A stretch of DNA of 64,000 bases from Holzapfeliella floricola DSM 23037 = JCM 16512. Its GTDB lineage: Bacteria; Bacillota; Bacilli; Lactobacillales; Lactobacillaceae. The stretch is from the NCBI RefSeq assembly GCF_001436605.1, contig NZ_AYZL01000020.1, forward strand, positions 124,001 to 188,000, read 5' to 3'. The position numbers and the translations under genes were made by a program. Below the pieces are notes generated by a model that had not been told where the DNA came from, did no database searches, and was given only the letters and a program-made list of their open reading frames with translations. Shown here piece after piece: positions 9,597 through 19,554 of this stretch; positions within the stretch are counted from its first letter, which is position 1, and the number at the start of each line of letters is the position of its first letter.

Positions 9597-11072
9597 ATGA
9601 GAAGTAAAAAAATAGTAGCTGAGATGTCAGGAGTTTTAGCACTGCTAATTGCAGTTGTTATGATGCTAGTTAATCAGCCTCACATAAAAGCAGCTACAGT
9701 TGATGAAGTTAAAGCAAAAGGGGAACTAGTTATGGGGACCGCCCCTGATTATCCCCCCTATGAATTTTTGGCAACCGTAGATGGCACACAAAAAGTAGTG
9801 GGAATGGATGTTCAAATTGGACAAGATATTGCGAATAAATTGGGTGTAAAATTAGTAGTGAAAGCTATGGATTTTGATTCATTACTTGTCGCACTTGAAA
9901 CCAAAAAAATTGATATGGTTATTTCAGGAATGTCAGCAACAGAGGAAAGAAAGAAAAGTGTTGATTTCTCAGACCCCTATTATAAATCAAAACAAATGTT
10001 TGTTATCCGTAAAGATGAGGCCAGTGAACTGAAATCAGCCGAAGACATTAAAGATAAAGTAGTTGGGGTCCAAATTGGCAGTATGCAACAAGATATTTTA
10101 AAATCAAGTTTTCCTCAGGCTAAATCATCTGCTCTGACAAATGTGAATGATTTACTGTTATCCTTGAAGTCAAATAAAGTATCAGCTTTTCTAACGGAAT
10201 CAGCTGTAGCAGAAGCTTATGTTAGTCATAATTCAGATATCACAAGCTTAAGTGCTGATGTGAATGAAGAAGATATGAGTGGAACTGCAATTGCGTTTTC
10301 TAAGAATTCTGAAGATTTGGTTGCAACAGCTAACAGTGCAATTAAAAATATTACAGACAATAACTTGATTTCTAAATATCTTGCAGCTGCTGGTAATTAT
10401 CTAGAATCACCATCAGCTCAGCAACAAGGTCCTTGGCAATTAGTGTTAAGTTACTGGCCATACTTTTTTTCAGGGTTAGGAACCACTTTATTAATTACAA
10501 TTATTTCGATTTTCTTCGGTGTTCTTCTAGGTGTTGTATTTGCATTATTTAGAATTTCACGTTTCAAATTATTAAATATGGTAACTGCAGCCTTTGTTGA
10601 ATTTATTCGTGGAACACCTTTAATGATTCAAATTATGTTCGTTTACTTTGGTGTAGGTGCTTTTGTGAATATTCCCGCTTTAATATCAGGTATTATTGCA
10701 GTATCTATTAATAGTGCAGCTTATGTTTCTGAAATTATTCGTGGCGGAATTAACTCAGTTCCAAAAGGTCAAACAGAAGCTGCAAGAAGTTTAGGATTAT
10801 CAGCAAAAGATACATTTACGAGTGTTACTTTTCCTCAAGCTATTAAAAACATTTGGCCTTCACTAGGTAATGAGTTTATTTCATTAATTAAAGAAACATC
10901 CATTGTTTCAATTATTGGGGTAGCTGATTTAATTTATCAACTGAAAGCTGTTCAATCTGTTACTTATCAAGGTGTTATTCCAATTGTCATTGCAATGATT
11001 ATTTACTTTGTGATTACTTACAGCTTGACTAAACTATTAAACCATTTTGAAGGGAAGATGAAGCATGAATAA
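9597..11072 (+). CDS. Polar amino-acid ABC transporter, fused substrate-binding and permease protein (GlnPH type)
   Basis: A 491-residue fusion. Residues 1-33 form a signal peptide ([21 protein letters not shown], ending near AAT). Residues about 35-270 form a periplasmic-binding-protein-like domain ([41 protein letters not shown]). From about 285 there is a His/Glu/Gln-type permease with the ATPase-contact loop [14 protein letters not shown]. It imports a polar amino acid such as glutamine, glutamate or arginine; the substrate cannot be read from sequence. The ATG follows TAGGAGGA. It overlaps the ATPase gene by 8 bp. TGTATA repeats in the promoter region suggest regulation. Confidence 0.93.
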   Translation: MRSKKIVAEMSGVLALLIAVVMMLVNQPHIKAATVDEVKAKGELVMGTAPDYPPYEFLATVDGTQKVVGMDVQIGQDIANKLGVKLVVKAMDFDSLLVALETKKIDMVISGMSATEERKKSVDFSDPYYKSKQMFVIRKDEASELKSAEDIKDKVVGVQIGSMQQDILKSSFPQAKSSALTNVNDLLLSLKSNKVSAFLTESAVAEAYVSHNSDITSLSADVNEEDMSGTAIAFSKNSEDLVATANSAIKNITDNNLISKYLAAAGNYLESPSAQQQGPWQLVLSYWPYFFSGLGTTLLITIISIFFGVLLGVVFALFRISRFKLLNMVTAAFVEFIRGTPLMIQIMFVYFGVGAFVNIPALISGIIAVSINSAAYVSEIIRGGINSVPKGQTEAARSLGLSAKDTFTSVTFPQAIKNIWPSLGNEFISLIKETSIVSIIGVADLIYQLKAVQSVTYQGVIPIVIAMIIYFVITYSLTKLLNHFEGKMKHE

Positions 11073-11811
11073 TTTAATTAAAGTCAAAGGTCTTGGCAAA
11101 TCATACGGGGATAAAAAAGTTCTTGAAAATATTAGTACAGAAGTTAACCAGGGAGATGTCATTGCAATTATTGGCCCATCTGGTGGGGGTAAAAGTACTT
11201 TCTTGAGAACTTTAAATTCACTTGAATCAGTTACGGAAGGAGCAATCGAGTTTGAAGGACAAGACATTACCAAACTATCGGATAAAAACTTAAATCAATT
11301 GCGTGAAAAAATGGGGATGGTTTTTCAAGATTTTAATTTATTCAGTAATATGACCGTTCAACAAAACATCACTTTAGCACTTAAAAAAGTAAAGGGAATG
11401 AATGAAACAAAAGCTAACCAAAAAGCATTAGCTTTATTAAAACAAGTTGGCATGGATCAATTTGAACAAAGCTATCCAACTTCTTTATCGGGTGGTCAAA
11501 AACAACGTGTGGCTATTGCACGTGCACTGGCTATGAAACCTGATGTCATGTTATTCGATGAACCAACTAGTGCTTTAGATCCTGAGATGGTTGGAGAAGT
11601 ACTCAAAGTTATGCAAGACTTAGCTAAAAAAGGCATGACTATGGTGATTGTGACTCATGAAATGGGGTTTGCTCGTCACGTAGCTAACAACGTGTGGTTT
11701 ATGGACGGTGGTCGATTTGCAGAAGTTGGAACGCCACAGCAAATTTTTGACAATCCTAAAAATGAACGGACTCAGTTATTCTTGTCACAAGTTTTAGATA
11801 CAGATTTATAG
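11065..11811 (+). CDS. Polar amino-acid ABC transporter, ATP-binding protein (GlnQ type)
   Basis: A 248-residue ABC ATPase: Walker [10 protein letters not shown] (37-45), signature LSGGQKQR, Walker [15 protein letters not shown], and the switch His in [10 protein letters not shown]. It powers the fused permease encoded immediately upstream, with which it overlaps by 8 bp. Sequence and length place it in the polar amino-acid uptake class. An imperfect AATCAG/CTGATT hairpin follows the stop codon without a good T-run. Confidence 0.95.
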   Translation: MNNLIKVKGLGKSYGDKKVLENISTEVNQGDVIAIIGPSGGGKSTFLRTLNSLESVTEGAIEFEGQDITKLSDKNLNQLREKMGMVFQDFNLFSNMTVQQNITLALKKVKGMNETKANQKALALLKQVGMDQFEQSYPTSLSGGQKQRVAIARALAMKPDVMLFDEPTSALDPEMVGEVLKVMQDLAKKGMTMVIVTHEMGFARHVANNVWFMDGGRFAEVGTPQQIFDNPKNERTQLFLSQVLDTDL

Positions 11812-11875
11812 AATCAGGTACTGACTGATTTGTGTTATCATATAGTAAAATGAAATAATCCTGATAAAGAAAAGG

Positions 11876-13681
11876 GTGTTAACTATTATTTCTAAATACT
11901 TAGACCACAAATTAGCGCTTCTTCCCGATTTGCCGGGATGTTACTTGATGAAAAATGAAGATAATCATATTATATATGTTGGAAAAGCTAAGAATTTAAA
12001 GAACCGTGTACGTTCTTACTTTAAAAGTCAACATGAAGGTAAAACAGCGCGTCTTGTCGCAGATATCGTCGATTTTGAAACAATCGTGACATCTAGTGAT
12101 AAAGAGGCGTTTTTACTTGAAGTGACACTGATTCAAAAGCATCAACCTCATTACAATATTAAATTAAAACAGGGTACAGGATATCCCTACATTCAAATCA
12201 CGAATGAACGTGATCCGATAATTAGAATCACAAGTGAAATCAAAGATGATCACAGCTTTTATTTTGGCCCCTATCCGAATGTTTATGCAGCAGATGAAAC
12301 GATGCACTTTATTCAAAAAGTCTATCCTTTGAGACGTTGTCAGGGCAATTTAAAACGACCATGTTTGTACTATCATATGGGTCAATGTTTAGGAGCTTGT
12401 TTTAAAAGTGTTCCTAAAAGTGTTTATCGAGAACAAATTAAAAAGATTAAACGATTTTTGAATGGCGATGTTGCTGATGTTAAGAAAGAATTGACTCAAA
12501 AAATGAAGGAAGCAGCCGCAGAGTTAAATTTTGAGCGAGCTAGTGAATTACGTGATCAAATTCAATATATTGAAGCCACCGTTGAAAAACAAAAAATTAT
12601 AACAACTGACAAAACAACTCGAGATATTATCAATTTCTACGTTGATAAAGGATGGGTATCTGTTCAAATTTTCTTTATTCGTCAATCTCGTCTTTTAAAA
12701 CGTGAAAAGAAATTGTTCACATTGACTGATGATGTTAGTGAAGAAATGACAACTTTTATTCTTCAGTTTTATAAGCAGGACAATCAGTTATTACCGCAAG
12801 AGATTGTTGTGCCGTCAGAATTGGATATAAAATTTCTGAGTGACTTAATTGGCGCAAAAGTGGTCTCACCAAAGCGCGGTACCAAAAAGGATTTGCTAGA
12901 TTTAGCTAAGAAAAATAGTCGTCTTGTTTTAGAAGAGAAGTTTAAGTTGATTGAAATGGATGAGAGAAAAACAATTGGAGCTCAACGTGAAATCTTTGAA
13001 GTTTTAAAATTACCGTATGGGTCAATTATCGAATCATTTGATCATTCACATATTCAGGGAACAGACCCTGTTTCAGCAATGGTACAGTATAAAGATGGCA
13101 AAAAGAACACGCACAACTATCGAAAATATAAATTATCAGGTCGATTTGAACATCAAAACGGTGCTGATGAAGCAGCTAATACGCGAGAAGTTATTCGGAG
13201 GCGTTATGAGCGACTACTAAAGGAAAAACAGTCATTACCAGACTTGATTTTAATGGATGGTGGTGATATCGAGGTTAATGCTGCAAAAGATGTTTTGAAA
13301 AATGAGCTTGGTTTAACGATACCTGTTGCAGGAATGGTTAAAAATGACAAACACCGTACTTCAGACTTGATTTTTGGTGAGCCATTGCAAGTGGTTAGAT
13401 TAAAACGTAATTCGCAGGGGTTTTACTTACTTCAAAGAATTCAAGATGAAGTGCACCGGTTTGCAATCAACTTTCATCGACAAAAGCGAAGTAAAAATTC
13501 GTTATCTTCTCAACTTGAAACAATACCTGGAATTGGGCCAAAAACTAGACAGAAGCTAATGCGTCATTTTGGATCTTTAGCTAAAATAAAACAGGCCTCG
13601 ATTTCAAATCTACAAGAAGCTGGTCTCAATAAAAAGCAAGCGCAAACACTTAGCTTGTCATTATCAGCTCAAAAAACTTAA
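11876..13681 (+). CDS. uvrC: Excinuclease ABC subunit C
   Basis: A 601-residue UvrC of full length. It has an N-terminal GIY-YIG nuclease (GCYLMKNEDNHIIYVGKAKN), a UVR motif for UvrB contact (near 205-235, AAAELNFERASELRDQ), an RNase H-like nuclease domain (SFDHSHIQGTDPVSAMV), and C-terminal helix-hairpin-helix repeats (IPGIGPKTRQKLMRHFG). It makes both incisions in nucleotide-excision repair. The start is unclear: GTG at 11876 opens the frame, but the only good ribosome binding site (AAAGGG) ends on that codon. An ATT at 11885 or 11888 would sit at a better distance. Confidence 0.96.
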   Translation: MLTIISKYLDHKLALLPDLPGCYLMKNEDNHIIYVGKAKNLKNRVRSYFKSQHEGKTARLVADIVDFETIVTSSDKEAFLLEVTLIQKHQPHYNIKLKQGTGYPYIQITNERDPIIRITSEIKDDHSFYFGPYPNVYAADETMHFIQKVYPLRRCQGNLKRPCLYYHMGQCLGACFKSVPKSVYREQIKKIKRFLNGDVADVKKELTQKMKEAAAELNFERASELRDQIQYIEATVEKQKIITTDKTTRDIINFYVDKGWVSVQIFFIRQSRLLKREKKLFTLTDDVSEEMTTFILQFYKQDNQLLPQEIVVPSELDIKFLSDLIGAKVVSPKRGTKKDLLDLAKKNSRLVLEEKFKLIEMDERKTIGAQREIFEVLKLPYGSIIESFDHSHIQGTDPVSAMVQYKDGKKNTHNYRKYKLSGRFEHQNGADEAANTREVIRRRYERLLKEKQSLPDLILMDGGDIEVNAAKDVLKNELGLTIPVAGMVKNDKHRTSDLIFGEPLQVVRLKRNSQGFYLLQRIQDEVHRFAINFHRQKRSKNSLSSQLETIPGIGPKTRQKLMRHFGSLAKIKQASISNLQEAGLNKKQAQTLSLSLSAQKT

Positions 13682-13784
13682 GCAATTAGGGATTTTGTAC
13701 ATTTTATTTTTAAAATCAATATCATAAGCAAATGCAATCATGGTATGATAGTTAAAGTCAGAAATACTCGTAAGGAGGAATACA

Positions 13785-15083
13785 ATGTTTGTTGATCATA
13801 CCCGAGTGGAAGTGCAAGCAGGAAAAGGTGGAGACGGAGCGATAAGTTTCCGCCGAGAAAAATATGTCCCTATGGGGGGACCAGCCGGAGGCGATGGTGG
13901 CCGCGGTGGTAGTATCATTTTTAAAGTTGATCCAGGACTGAGAACATTAATGGATTTTAAATTCCGTCGTAAGTTTAAAGCCAAAAGTGGTGAAAATGGT
14001 ATGAATAAGTCAATGTATGGTCGCCAAGCTGAGGATTCAATAATTGCAGTCCCAGCTGGAACAATCGTATACGATGATGAAACCAATGAAGTAATTGGTG
14101 ATTTAACACATGATGGTGAAGAATTAGTTGTAGCAAAAGGAGGCCGTGGAGGCCGTGGAAACATTCACTTTAAATCAGCTAAAAATTCAGCGCCAGAAGT
14201 TGCTGAAAATGGTGAACCAGGTCAATTTCGTAAGTTAAAATTAGAGCTTAAAGTAATTGCTGATGTTGGATTAGTCGGATTCCCGTCTGTTGGAAAATCA
14301 ACACTACTTTCAGTTGCAACATCTGCAAGACCAAAAATCGCAGCCTACCACTTTACAACACTAGTTCCTAATTTGGGGATGGTACAGTTAGACAGTGGAC
14401 AAGACTTTGCCATGGCAGATTTACCAGGACTTATTGAAGGTGCTTCTTTAGGTGTTGGTTTGGGAATTCAATTTCTAAGACACGTCGAACGTACAAAAGT
14501 TATTTTACATTTAATTGATATGGATCCTAACAATGGTCGCGATCCTTATGAAGACTACAAAACAATCCGTAAAGAATTAAAAACATATGATGATAAACTA
14601 ATGCAAACACCTGAAATCTTAGTTGCGACTAAAATGGACGTTCCAGGTGCTGCAGAACGCTTAGCAGAATTCAAGTCTGAATTAGGAGAGAACGTACCTG
14701 AAATTTTTGAGATTTCATCAGTAACCCATAAAGGTGTTAAGGAAGTTCTTCAAAAAACAGCAGATGTTTTAGAAACACTACCTAAAGAAATCAAATCAGT
14801 CGAAGCTGAAGCAAGCGATGTTAAACATCATAACTATGACTATAAAGCCGAAGATGACAAACAAGAATTCTACGTCGAAAAAGAAAACGAAAGTATGTAT
14901 GTTGTTAAAGGTGAAAAAGTTGAGCGATTACTTCAAATGTCTAACTTAACGCATAACGATGGTATTATGCGTTTTGCAAGACAATTACGCTCCTTTGGTA
15001 TTGACGATGCATTGCGTGAAGCCGGTGCCAAGAATGGTGACGATGTCTTTATTGGTGACTTCTCATTTGAATTTGTTGAATAG
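13785..15083 (+). CDS. obg: Obg/CgtA GTPase
   Basis: A 432-residue protein. The N-terminal glycine-rich Obg fold spans about 1-157 ([27 protein letters not shown]). The G domain starts with GFPSVGKS (165-172), with [10 protein letters not shown] and TKMD following. The C-terminal OCT domain is at about 350-432. It acts in late 50S assembly and stress response. The ATG follows AAGGAGG. A long reverse-strand open frame through its glycine-rich part is a codon-bias shadow. oatA-like 1 follows 24 bp on. Confidence 0.98.
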   Translation: MFVDHTRVEVQAGKGGDGAISFRREKYVPMGGPAGGDGGRGGSIIFKVDPGLRTLMDFKFRRKFKAKSGENGMNKSMYGRQAEDSIIAVPAGTIVYDDETNEVIGDLTHDGEELVVAKGGRGGRGNIHFKSAKNSAPEVAENGEPGQFRKLKLELKVIADVGLVGFPSVGKSTLLSVATSARPKIAAYHFTTLVPNLGMVQLDSGQDFAMADLPGLIEGASLGVGLGIQFLRHVERTKVILHLIDMDPNNGRDPYEDYKTIRKELKTYDDKLMQTPEILVATKMDVPGAAERLAEFKSELGENVPEIFEISSVTHKGVKEVLQKTADVLETLPKEIKSVEAEASDVKHHNYDYKAEDDKQEFYVEKENESMYVVKGEKVERLLQMSNLTHNDGIMRFARQLRSFGIDDALREAGAKNGDDVFIGDFSFEFVE

Positions 15084-15107
15084 AACAAAAAGGGGTATTA
15101 TCATCAA

Positions 15108-17060
15108 ATGAAAAAAGAACAAGAAAAGAAAAAATATCTAACTGGGGTTGATGGATTAAGAGCGCTGGCTGTTATTGGTGTTATTTTATATCATATCAAT
15201 CCTAACCAATTTATTGGGGGATATTTGGGGGTATTAGTATTCTTTGTTTTATCAGGGTACTTTATTACAAGTCATTTGATTAAAAACATGGAAAGTAATA
15301 CATTTGGTTTTCGTGACTTTTACATTAAAAGAGTGAAACGAATATATCCGCAGCTCATTAGTGTTTTAGCACTAACAAGTACATATATTTTGCTTTTTCA
15401 ACGTCATTTATTAGCACAGCTTTATCAAATAGTTGTTACAAATTTAGTCGGAGTTTACAATTTTTGGCAGATTTTTAATGGCCAGTCTTATTTTGAACGT
15501 TTTGCACAAAATGAGTCACCATTTATTCATTTGTGGACTTTATCTATTGAATGGCAATATTATATCATTTGGCCGTTAGTACTGGCTGCTTGTTATTATT
15601 TTTCAAAGAAAAAGCGCTATCCAATTATTGTAGCGATTGTTCTAACAATTGTTTCGATTGGACTGATGGCGGGATTATATCGTCCAGGCATTGACACTAG
15701 TCGAATCTATTATGGAACGGATACTAGACTATTCGCCTTAATGATGGGCTCACTTCTAGGAATGATTTGGCCTAGAGAAAAGCTCACTCACAATGTTCAA
15801 AAGCTCACTTCTACTGTGCTGAATTCTGTCGGCGGTGTGAGTTTGCTGATTATTTTTATTATGAGCTTGTTGCCTATCATGAACCCTCAGCAAGGGTTTA
15901 CGTATTTAGGCGGTATGGCTATATTTTCACTTTTCACAACGCTGCTTGTGGCTGTGATTGTTCATCCTGCAGCTATGTTTAATCGATTATTAACAAATCC
16001 GATTTTTAGTTATTTAGGAACTAGAAGTTATGGCATTTACTTATATCAATTTCCGATTATGATTTTCTTTGAAACTCGATTTAAAAATATTGCAGACCAT
16101 CCTGTTTTGTATCCTGTAATTGAAGTGATGTTAATTCTAGTGGTTTCAGAGGCATCTTATCAATTGATTGAAAAACAAGCCCATAAGCTAACAATTAGTG
16201 GCTTAATTAGGCAATTGAAGTCGTTTAAATCTTTATGTGTTAAATCACAAGTTAAATGGGGAGTGTCCGCTGTTATACTTGGATTGTTCATAGGTGCAGT
16301 TATAACATCACCATTTGTGAAAGCTGCGGATGCAAAAGACAGTCAACTAGCCAAAACAATTGCTTCAAACGGTGAAAAGAATCAATCTGAAAATAAGGAA
16401 TTGATTGCTCAAGCTCAAAGCAGACAAAAACAGGCTGTTGAAGCAGAAACTAAGAAAGCTTCACCTTTCCAGGCTGTGATTGATCAAGCTAAGCAAAATG
16501 AAAAAAATGGCCCCGTAAATGTGGATTATCAAAATTACGGTCTGACACAATCACAACTGCAATTGATGCAGTTTTTACCAATATCTGGTATAGGAGATTC
16601 TGTTATGGCAGGATCATCTAACATTTTGAAAACATTGTTTCCACAAATGATTGTTGATGCAACAATATCAAGACAAATGATTCAAAGTTTCGATATTGTA
16701 GCGCAATATCAACAAGAAAAAGCCTTGAATAATATTGTCTTAATTGGATTAGGAACAAATGGTCCTTTTTCAAATGATAATTTGAATCAATTGATTAGCC
16801 AAATAGATGCAGGTCACACAATTTTTTGGATTAATACGCATGTTCCAAGCCGTCAGTGGCAAAACAGTGTAAATCAAGTTGTACAACAAGCTGCAACTGA
16901 ACATCAAAACTTTAAGGTAATCGATTGGTATGGTTATTCAAAAGGTCACGATGATTGGTTTTATGAAGATCAAATTCACCCTAATCCAGAGGGTGCAAAA
17001 TATTATGCGACATATATTGCAAAGACTATTCTTGAAAGTATTAATTTAAAAGGTGAGTGA
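15108..17060 (+). CDS. oatA: OatA-like membrane O-acyltransferase with SGNH domain, copy 1
   Basis: A 650-residue protein. Residues 1-400 form an acyltransferase-3 membrane domain of about ten helices (DGLRALAVIGVILYHINPNQ, WTLSIEWQYYIIWPLV). After a Gln/Lys-rich linker comes an extracellular SGNH-hydrolase domain with GDSVMAGSS near residue 496 and a C-terminal DQIHPNPEG carrying the catalytic Asp/His. Such proteins O-acetylate peptidoglycan sugars, which gives lysozyme resistance, or sometimes other wall polymers. The start is the ATG at 15108, with AAAGGGG upstream. A close paralogue lies at 19555. Which is the MurNAc and which the GlcNAc enzyme (OatA/OatB) cannot be told from sequence. 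Confidence 0.88.
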   Translation: MKKEQEKKKYLTGVDGLRALAVIGVILYHINPNQFIGGYLGVLVFFVLSGYFITSHLIKNMESNTFGFRDFYIKRVKRIYPQLISVLALTSTYILLFQRHLLAQLYQIVVTNLVGVYNFWQIFNGQSYFERFAQNESPFIHLWTLSIEWQYYIIWPLVLAACYYFSKKKRYPIIVAIVLTIVSIGLMAGLYRPGIDTSRIYYGTDTRLFALMMGSLLGMIWPREKLTHNVQKLTSTVLNSVGGVSLLIIFIMSLLPIMNPQQGFTYLGGMAIFSLFTTLLVAVIVHPAAMFNRLLTNPIFSYLGTRSYGIYLYQFPIMIFFETRFKNIADHPVLYPVIEVMLILVVSEASYQLIEKQAHKLTISGLIRQLKSFKSLCVKSQVKWGVSAVILGLFIGAVITSPFVKAADAKDSQLAKTIASNGEKNQSENKELIAQAQSRQKQAVEAETKKASPFQAVIDQAKQNEKNGPVNVDYQNYGLTQSQLQLMQFLPISGIGDSVMAGSSNILKTLFPQMIVDATISRQMIQSFDIVAQYQQEKALNNIVLIGLGTNGPFSNDNLNQLISQIDAGHTIFWINTHVPSRQWQNSVNQVVQQAATEHQNFKVIDWYGYSKGHDDWFYEDQIHPNPEGAKYYATYIAKTILESINLKGE

Positions 17061-17067
17061 TCGGTGA

Positions 17068-17997
17068 ATGGAGTTAGAATTTTTAGGAACAGGTGCAGGT
17101 GTACCTGCTAAATCAAGGAACGTAACAAGTATTGCATTAAAATTATTAGATGAGCTTAACGAAGTTTGGCTTTTTGATGTAGGCGAAGCAACTCAGCATC
17201 AAATATTATCGACAACCATTAAACCGCGTAAAATCACAAAAATATTCTTAACTCACTTGCATGGCGATCACTTATTTGGATTACCAGGCTTGTTGTCTTC
17301 ACGTTCATTTCAAGGTGGGGATGGCCCGTTAACCATTTACGGACCTCCAAAAGTTGAAAAGTTTGTTAAAACTGCTTTAGCAGTTTCAGACACTCACTTG
17401 GGTTATAAAATTAATTACGTACCAGTTACTGAATCAGGTTTAGTTTTTGAGGATCATGGTTTTAAAGTAACTTGCGAAAAATTAGAACATCGCGTACCTA
17501 GTTTTGGTTATCGAGTGGAAGAAAAGCCAAGAGCCGGAGAATTACTTGTAGATAAGCTTAAAGCCTACCACATTAAATCAGGACCAATTTATGGTAAGCT
17601 AAAACGTGGGGAAGAAGTAACACTTGAGGATGGTACAGTTCTTGATGGAAAAGATTTCTTAGGACCTGACCATCCGGGCAGGGTTGTTTCTATCTTTGGT
17701 GATACACGTAAAACACCTCAAAGCGTTGTTCTTGCTCAAGATGCAGATGTTATGGTTCATGAGAGTACTTTTGGAAAAGCAGAGGGTAAGTTAGCTTATG
17801 ATTATTACCATTCAACTAATATTCAAGCTGCTAACATAGCGAAACAAGCTAGTGCTAAAAGATTACTGTTAACTCATATTTCTGCTCGTTATAATGGGAA
17901 TTATTCCTATGAGCTAGAAAAAGAAGCAAAAAAAGTCTTCAAAAACACAAAAGTTGTGAAAGACTTTGATATTATTGATGTGCCAATGAAGAGGTAA
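17068..17997 (+). CDS. rnz: Ribonuclease Z (tRNA 3'-end endonuclease)
   Basis: A 309-residue metallo-beta-lactamase protein beginning [21 protein letters not shown]. The metal motif is [13 protein letters not shown] near residue 62, and the histidine motif LLTHISARY lies near 270. The length is that of the long bacterial enzyme. It removes 3' trailers from pre-tRNAs. It starts 7 bp after oatA copy 1 and ends 4 bp before an SDR gene, so the block is probably one transcript. Confidence 0.96.
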   Translation: MELEFLGTGAGVPAKSRNVTSIALKLLDELNEVWLFDVGEATQHQILSTTIKPRKITKIFLTHLHGDHLFGLPGLLSSRSFQGGDGPLTIYGPPKVEKFVKTALAVSDTHLGYKINYVPVTESGLVFEDHGFKVTCEKLEHRVPSFGYRVEEKPRAGELLVDKLKAYHIKSGPIYGKLKRGEEVTLEDGTVLDGKDFLGPDHPGRVVSIFGDTRKTPQSVVLAQDADVMVHESTFGKAEGKLAYDYYHSTNIQAANIAKQASAKRLLLTHISARYNGNYSYELEKEAKKVFKNTKVVKDFDIIDVPMKR

Positions 17998-18001
17998 TGA
18001 C

Positions 18002-18802
18002 ATGATGAAAGAAATAAATCTAGAAAACAAAATAACCGTTATCACAGGTGCATCAAGTGGTATTGGCGCTGAAATTGCGATTGAAGCAGCTAGAAAGAAT
18101 TCTGATGTTGTTTTAATTGCACGAGATATTCAGAAATTACAGCATGTTCAAGCTCGTATTAAACAAGTGTCCGATTCTGATGTTATTTTAATTTCTGCTG
18201 ATATGAGTAATCCAGACATAATTGAGCAAGTCTATAAAAAAATGAAATCAAAAATAGACCGGTTTGATTATCTTGTTAATGCGGCTGGATTTGGTGATTT
18301 TGACTCTTTTTTTGATATGTCAATGACTAAAGCACAATCGATGTTTGATTTGAATGTGATGGGTTTGATGTACTTCACTCGATTAATAGGGCGCGACATG
18401 ATGAAAGTGGGTTCGGGTAAGATTATTAATCTAGGATCAGTCGCTGGCAAAATCCCCACACCTAAATCAGCTGTCTATTCGGCTACAAAAGCCGCTGTTA
18501 TTCAATTTTCCAATGTCTTACGTTTAGAACTAGCACCGTTTGATGTTAAAGTTATGACAGTTAATCCTGGGCCTGTGTCAACTAATTTCTTTAATATCGC
18601 CGATAAAAACGGTCACTACGTTGAAAATGTGGGTAGTTTTATGCTAGAGCCAGATGAATTAGCTCAAAAAGTTGTAAGCCATTTTGAAGACTCAAAAAAA
18701 GAGTTAACATTACCATTTTCATTGAATCTAGCATCTAAATTTTACTTGCTATTTCCAATGATTGGTGATTATATTATTATGAAATGGGGGGATAAAAAAT
18801 GA
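18002..18802 (+). CDS. Short-chain dehydrogenase/reductase
   Basis: A 266-residue classical SDR: cofactor motif TGASSGIG (15-22), NAAG, catalytic Ser in LGSVAG, and Tyr159-x-x-x-Lys163 (YSATK). NADP(H)-dependent oxidoreductase activity is expected; the substrate is unknown. Two ATG codons are adjacent (18002, 18005), both usable with the GAGG at 17991. It follows rnz closely and overlaps the next gene by 4 bp, an order (rnz-SDR-lapA) seen in other lactobacilli. Confidence 0.93.
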   Translation: MMKEINLENKITVITGASSGIGAEIAIEAARKNSDVVLIARDIQKLQHVQARIKQVSDSDVILISADMSNPDIIEQVYKKMKSKIDRFDYLVNAAGFGDFDSFFDMSMTKAQSMFDLNVMGLMYFTRLIGRDMMKVGSGKIINLGSVAGKIPTPKSAVYSATKAAVIQFSNVLRLELAPFDVKVMTVNPGPVSTNFFNIADKNGHYVENVGSFMLEPDELAQKVVSHFEDSKKELTLPFSLNLASKFYLLFPMIGDYIIMKWGDKK

Positions 18803-19104
18803 AGAATCAAAAACAATTTATCATTGGGTTAGTATTATTATTAGTGGTTGTCTTATTTGCTTTAGCAAATGTTCATTCAGTAAATGTTAATTTTGGGATT
18901 ACTTCTATTAGTGTCCCACTTATCTTGCTAATTGTTGTTATTTTGATCATTGGGGCTGTTTTAGGGATGCTTGTAACTTTGAATACACAAAAAACTAATT
19001 CTAAAGAAGTTAAGTCCTTAAAAGGTGAAGTAAAGACTCAAGCTAGTGAACTAAAATCAGCAAAAAAAGCAAATTCTAAAAAAGAAACAAAAAAAACTAA
19101 ATAA
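18799..19104 (+). CDS. LapA-domain small membrane protein
   Basis: A 101-residue protein with two transmembrane helices (QFIIGLVLLLVVVLFALANV and VPLILLIVVILIIGAVLGML) and a Lys/Ser-rich coiled cytoplasmic tail (SKEVKSLKGEVKTQ). This is the layout of LapA/YrvD-type (DUF1049) proteins. Function in this lineage is not established. The ATGA overlap with the SDR stop suggests translational coupling. Confidence 0.85.
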   Translation: MKNQKQFIIGLVLLLVVVLFALANVHSVNVNFGITSISVPLILLIVVILIIGAVLGMLVTLNTQKTNSKEVKSLKGEVKTQASELKSAKKANSKKETKKTK

Positions 19105-19247
19105 TTTAGATTTACAAATCATAAATGACTTGATAATATCTAGAATAGATAGTATGATGTATTCTGTGAGTTATTAAAGCTTAAAGCTTTTTTAGCGTGA
19201 TGAATAACCATCAATTAAATATTAATTTTAAGTAAGGAGTGTTTTGA

Positions 19248-19430
19248 ATGGCTGTACCAGCACGTAGAACTTCTAAACAAAAGAAACGTCAACGTCGTGG
19301 ACATATCAAATTGAGTGTTCCTAACATGCATTATGACGCAGTAAACGGCGAATACCGTTTAAGTCACCGTGTATCCCCTAAAGGATATTACAAGGGACAA
19401 CAAGTTGTAACATCTAACGAAGAAAAATAA
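19248..19430 (+). CDS. rpmF: 50S ribosomal protein L32, cysteine-free form
   Basis: A 60-residue basic protein [19 protein letters not shown]... with the L32 N-terminus. The two Cys pairs that make the zinc ribbon in the ancestral form are absent: the region reads [25 protein letters not shown]. It is therefore the zinc-independent (C-minus) type. It has its own upstream region and AAGGAG site, and is followed by two stacked terminators. It is part of the 50S subunit. Confidence 0.96.
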   Translation: MAVPARRTSKQKKRQRRGHIKLSVPNMHYDAVNGEYRLSHRVSPKGYYKGQQVVTSNEEK

Positions 19431-19453
19431 GACACTAATTTAGTGTCTTATTT
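19426..19453 (+). terminator. Intrinsic terminator of rpmF
   Basis: AATAAGACACTA and complement with a 3-nt loop; the rpmF stop codon is in the stem, and a T-rich tail follows. Confidence 0.85.
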
Positions 19454-19475
19454 ATTTTGTCGTAAAGTTTTTGAT

Positions 19476-19510
19476 AAAATCAGTTATTTACTAACTGATT
19501 TTATTTTTTT
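19476..19510 (+). terminator. Second terminator hairpin after rpmF
   Basis: TAAAATCAGTTA and complement around TTTAC, then ATTTTTTT. It insulates rpmF from the acyltransferase gene downstream. Confidence 0.75.
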
Positions 19511-19554
19511 ATGGTTAAATATAATTATGAGAAAATTTAATACGGGGGATTTTT

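Noticed and set aside
11811-11832. Terminator after the amino-acid ABC ATPase gene
   Set aside because: The AATCAG/CTGATT stem is only 6 bp and lacks a T-run.
13796-14164. 122-codon reverse-strand frame inside obg
   Set aside because: Proline-rich shadow of the glycine-rich Obg fold; no start signal.
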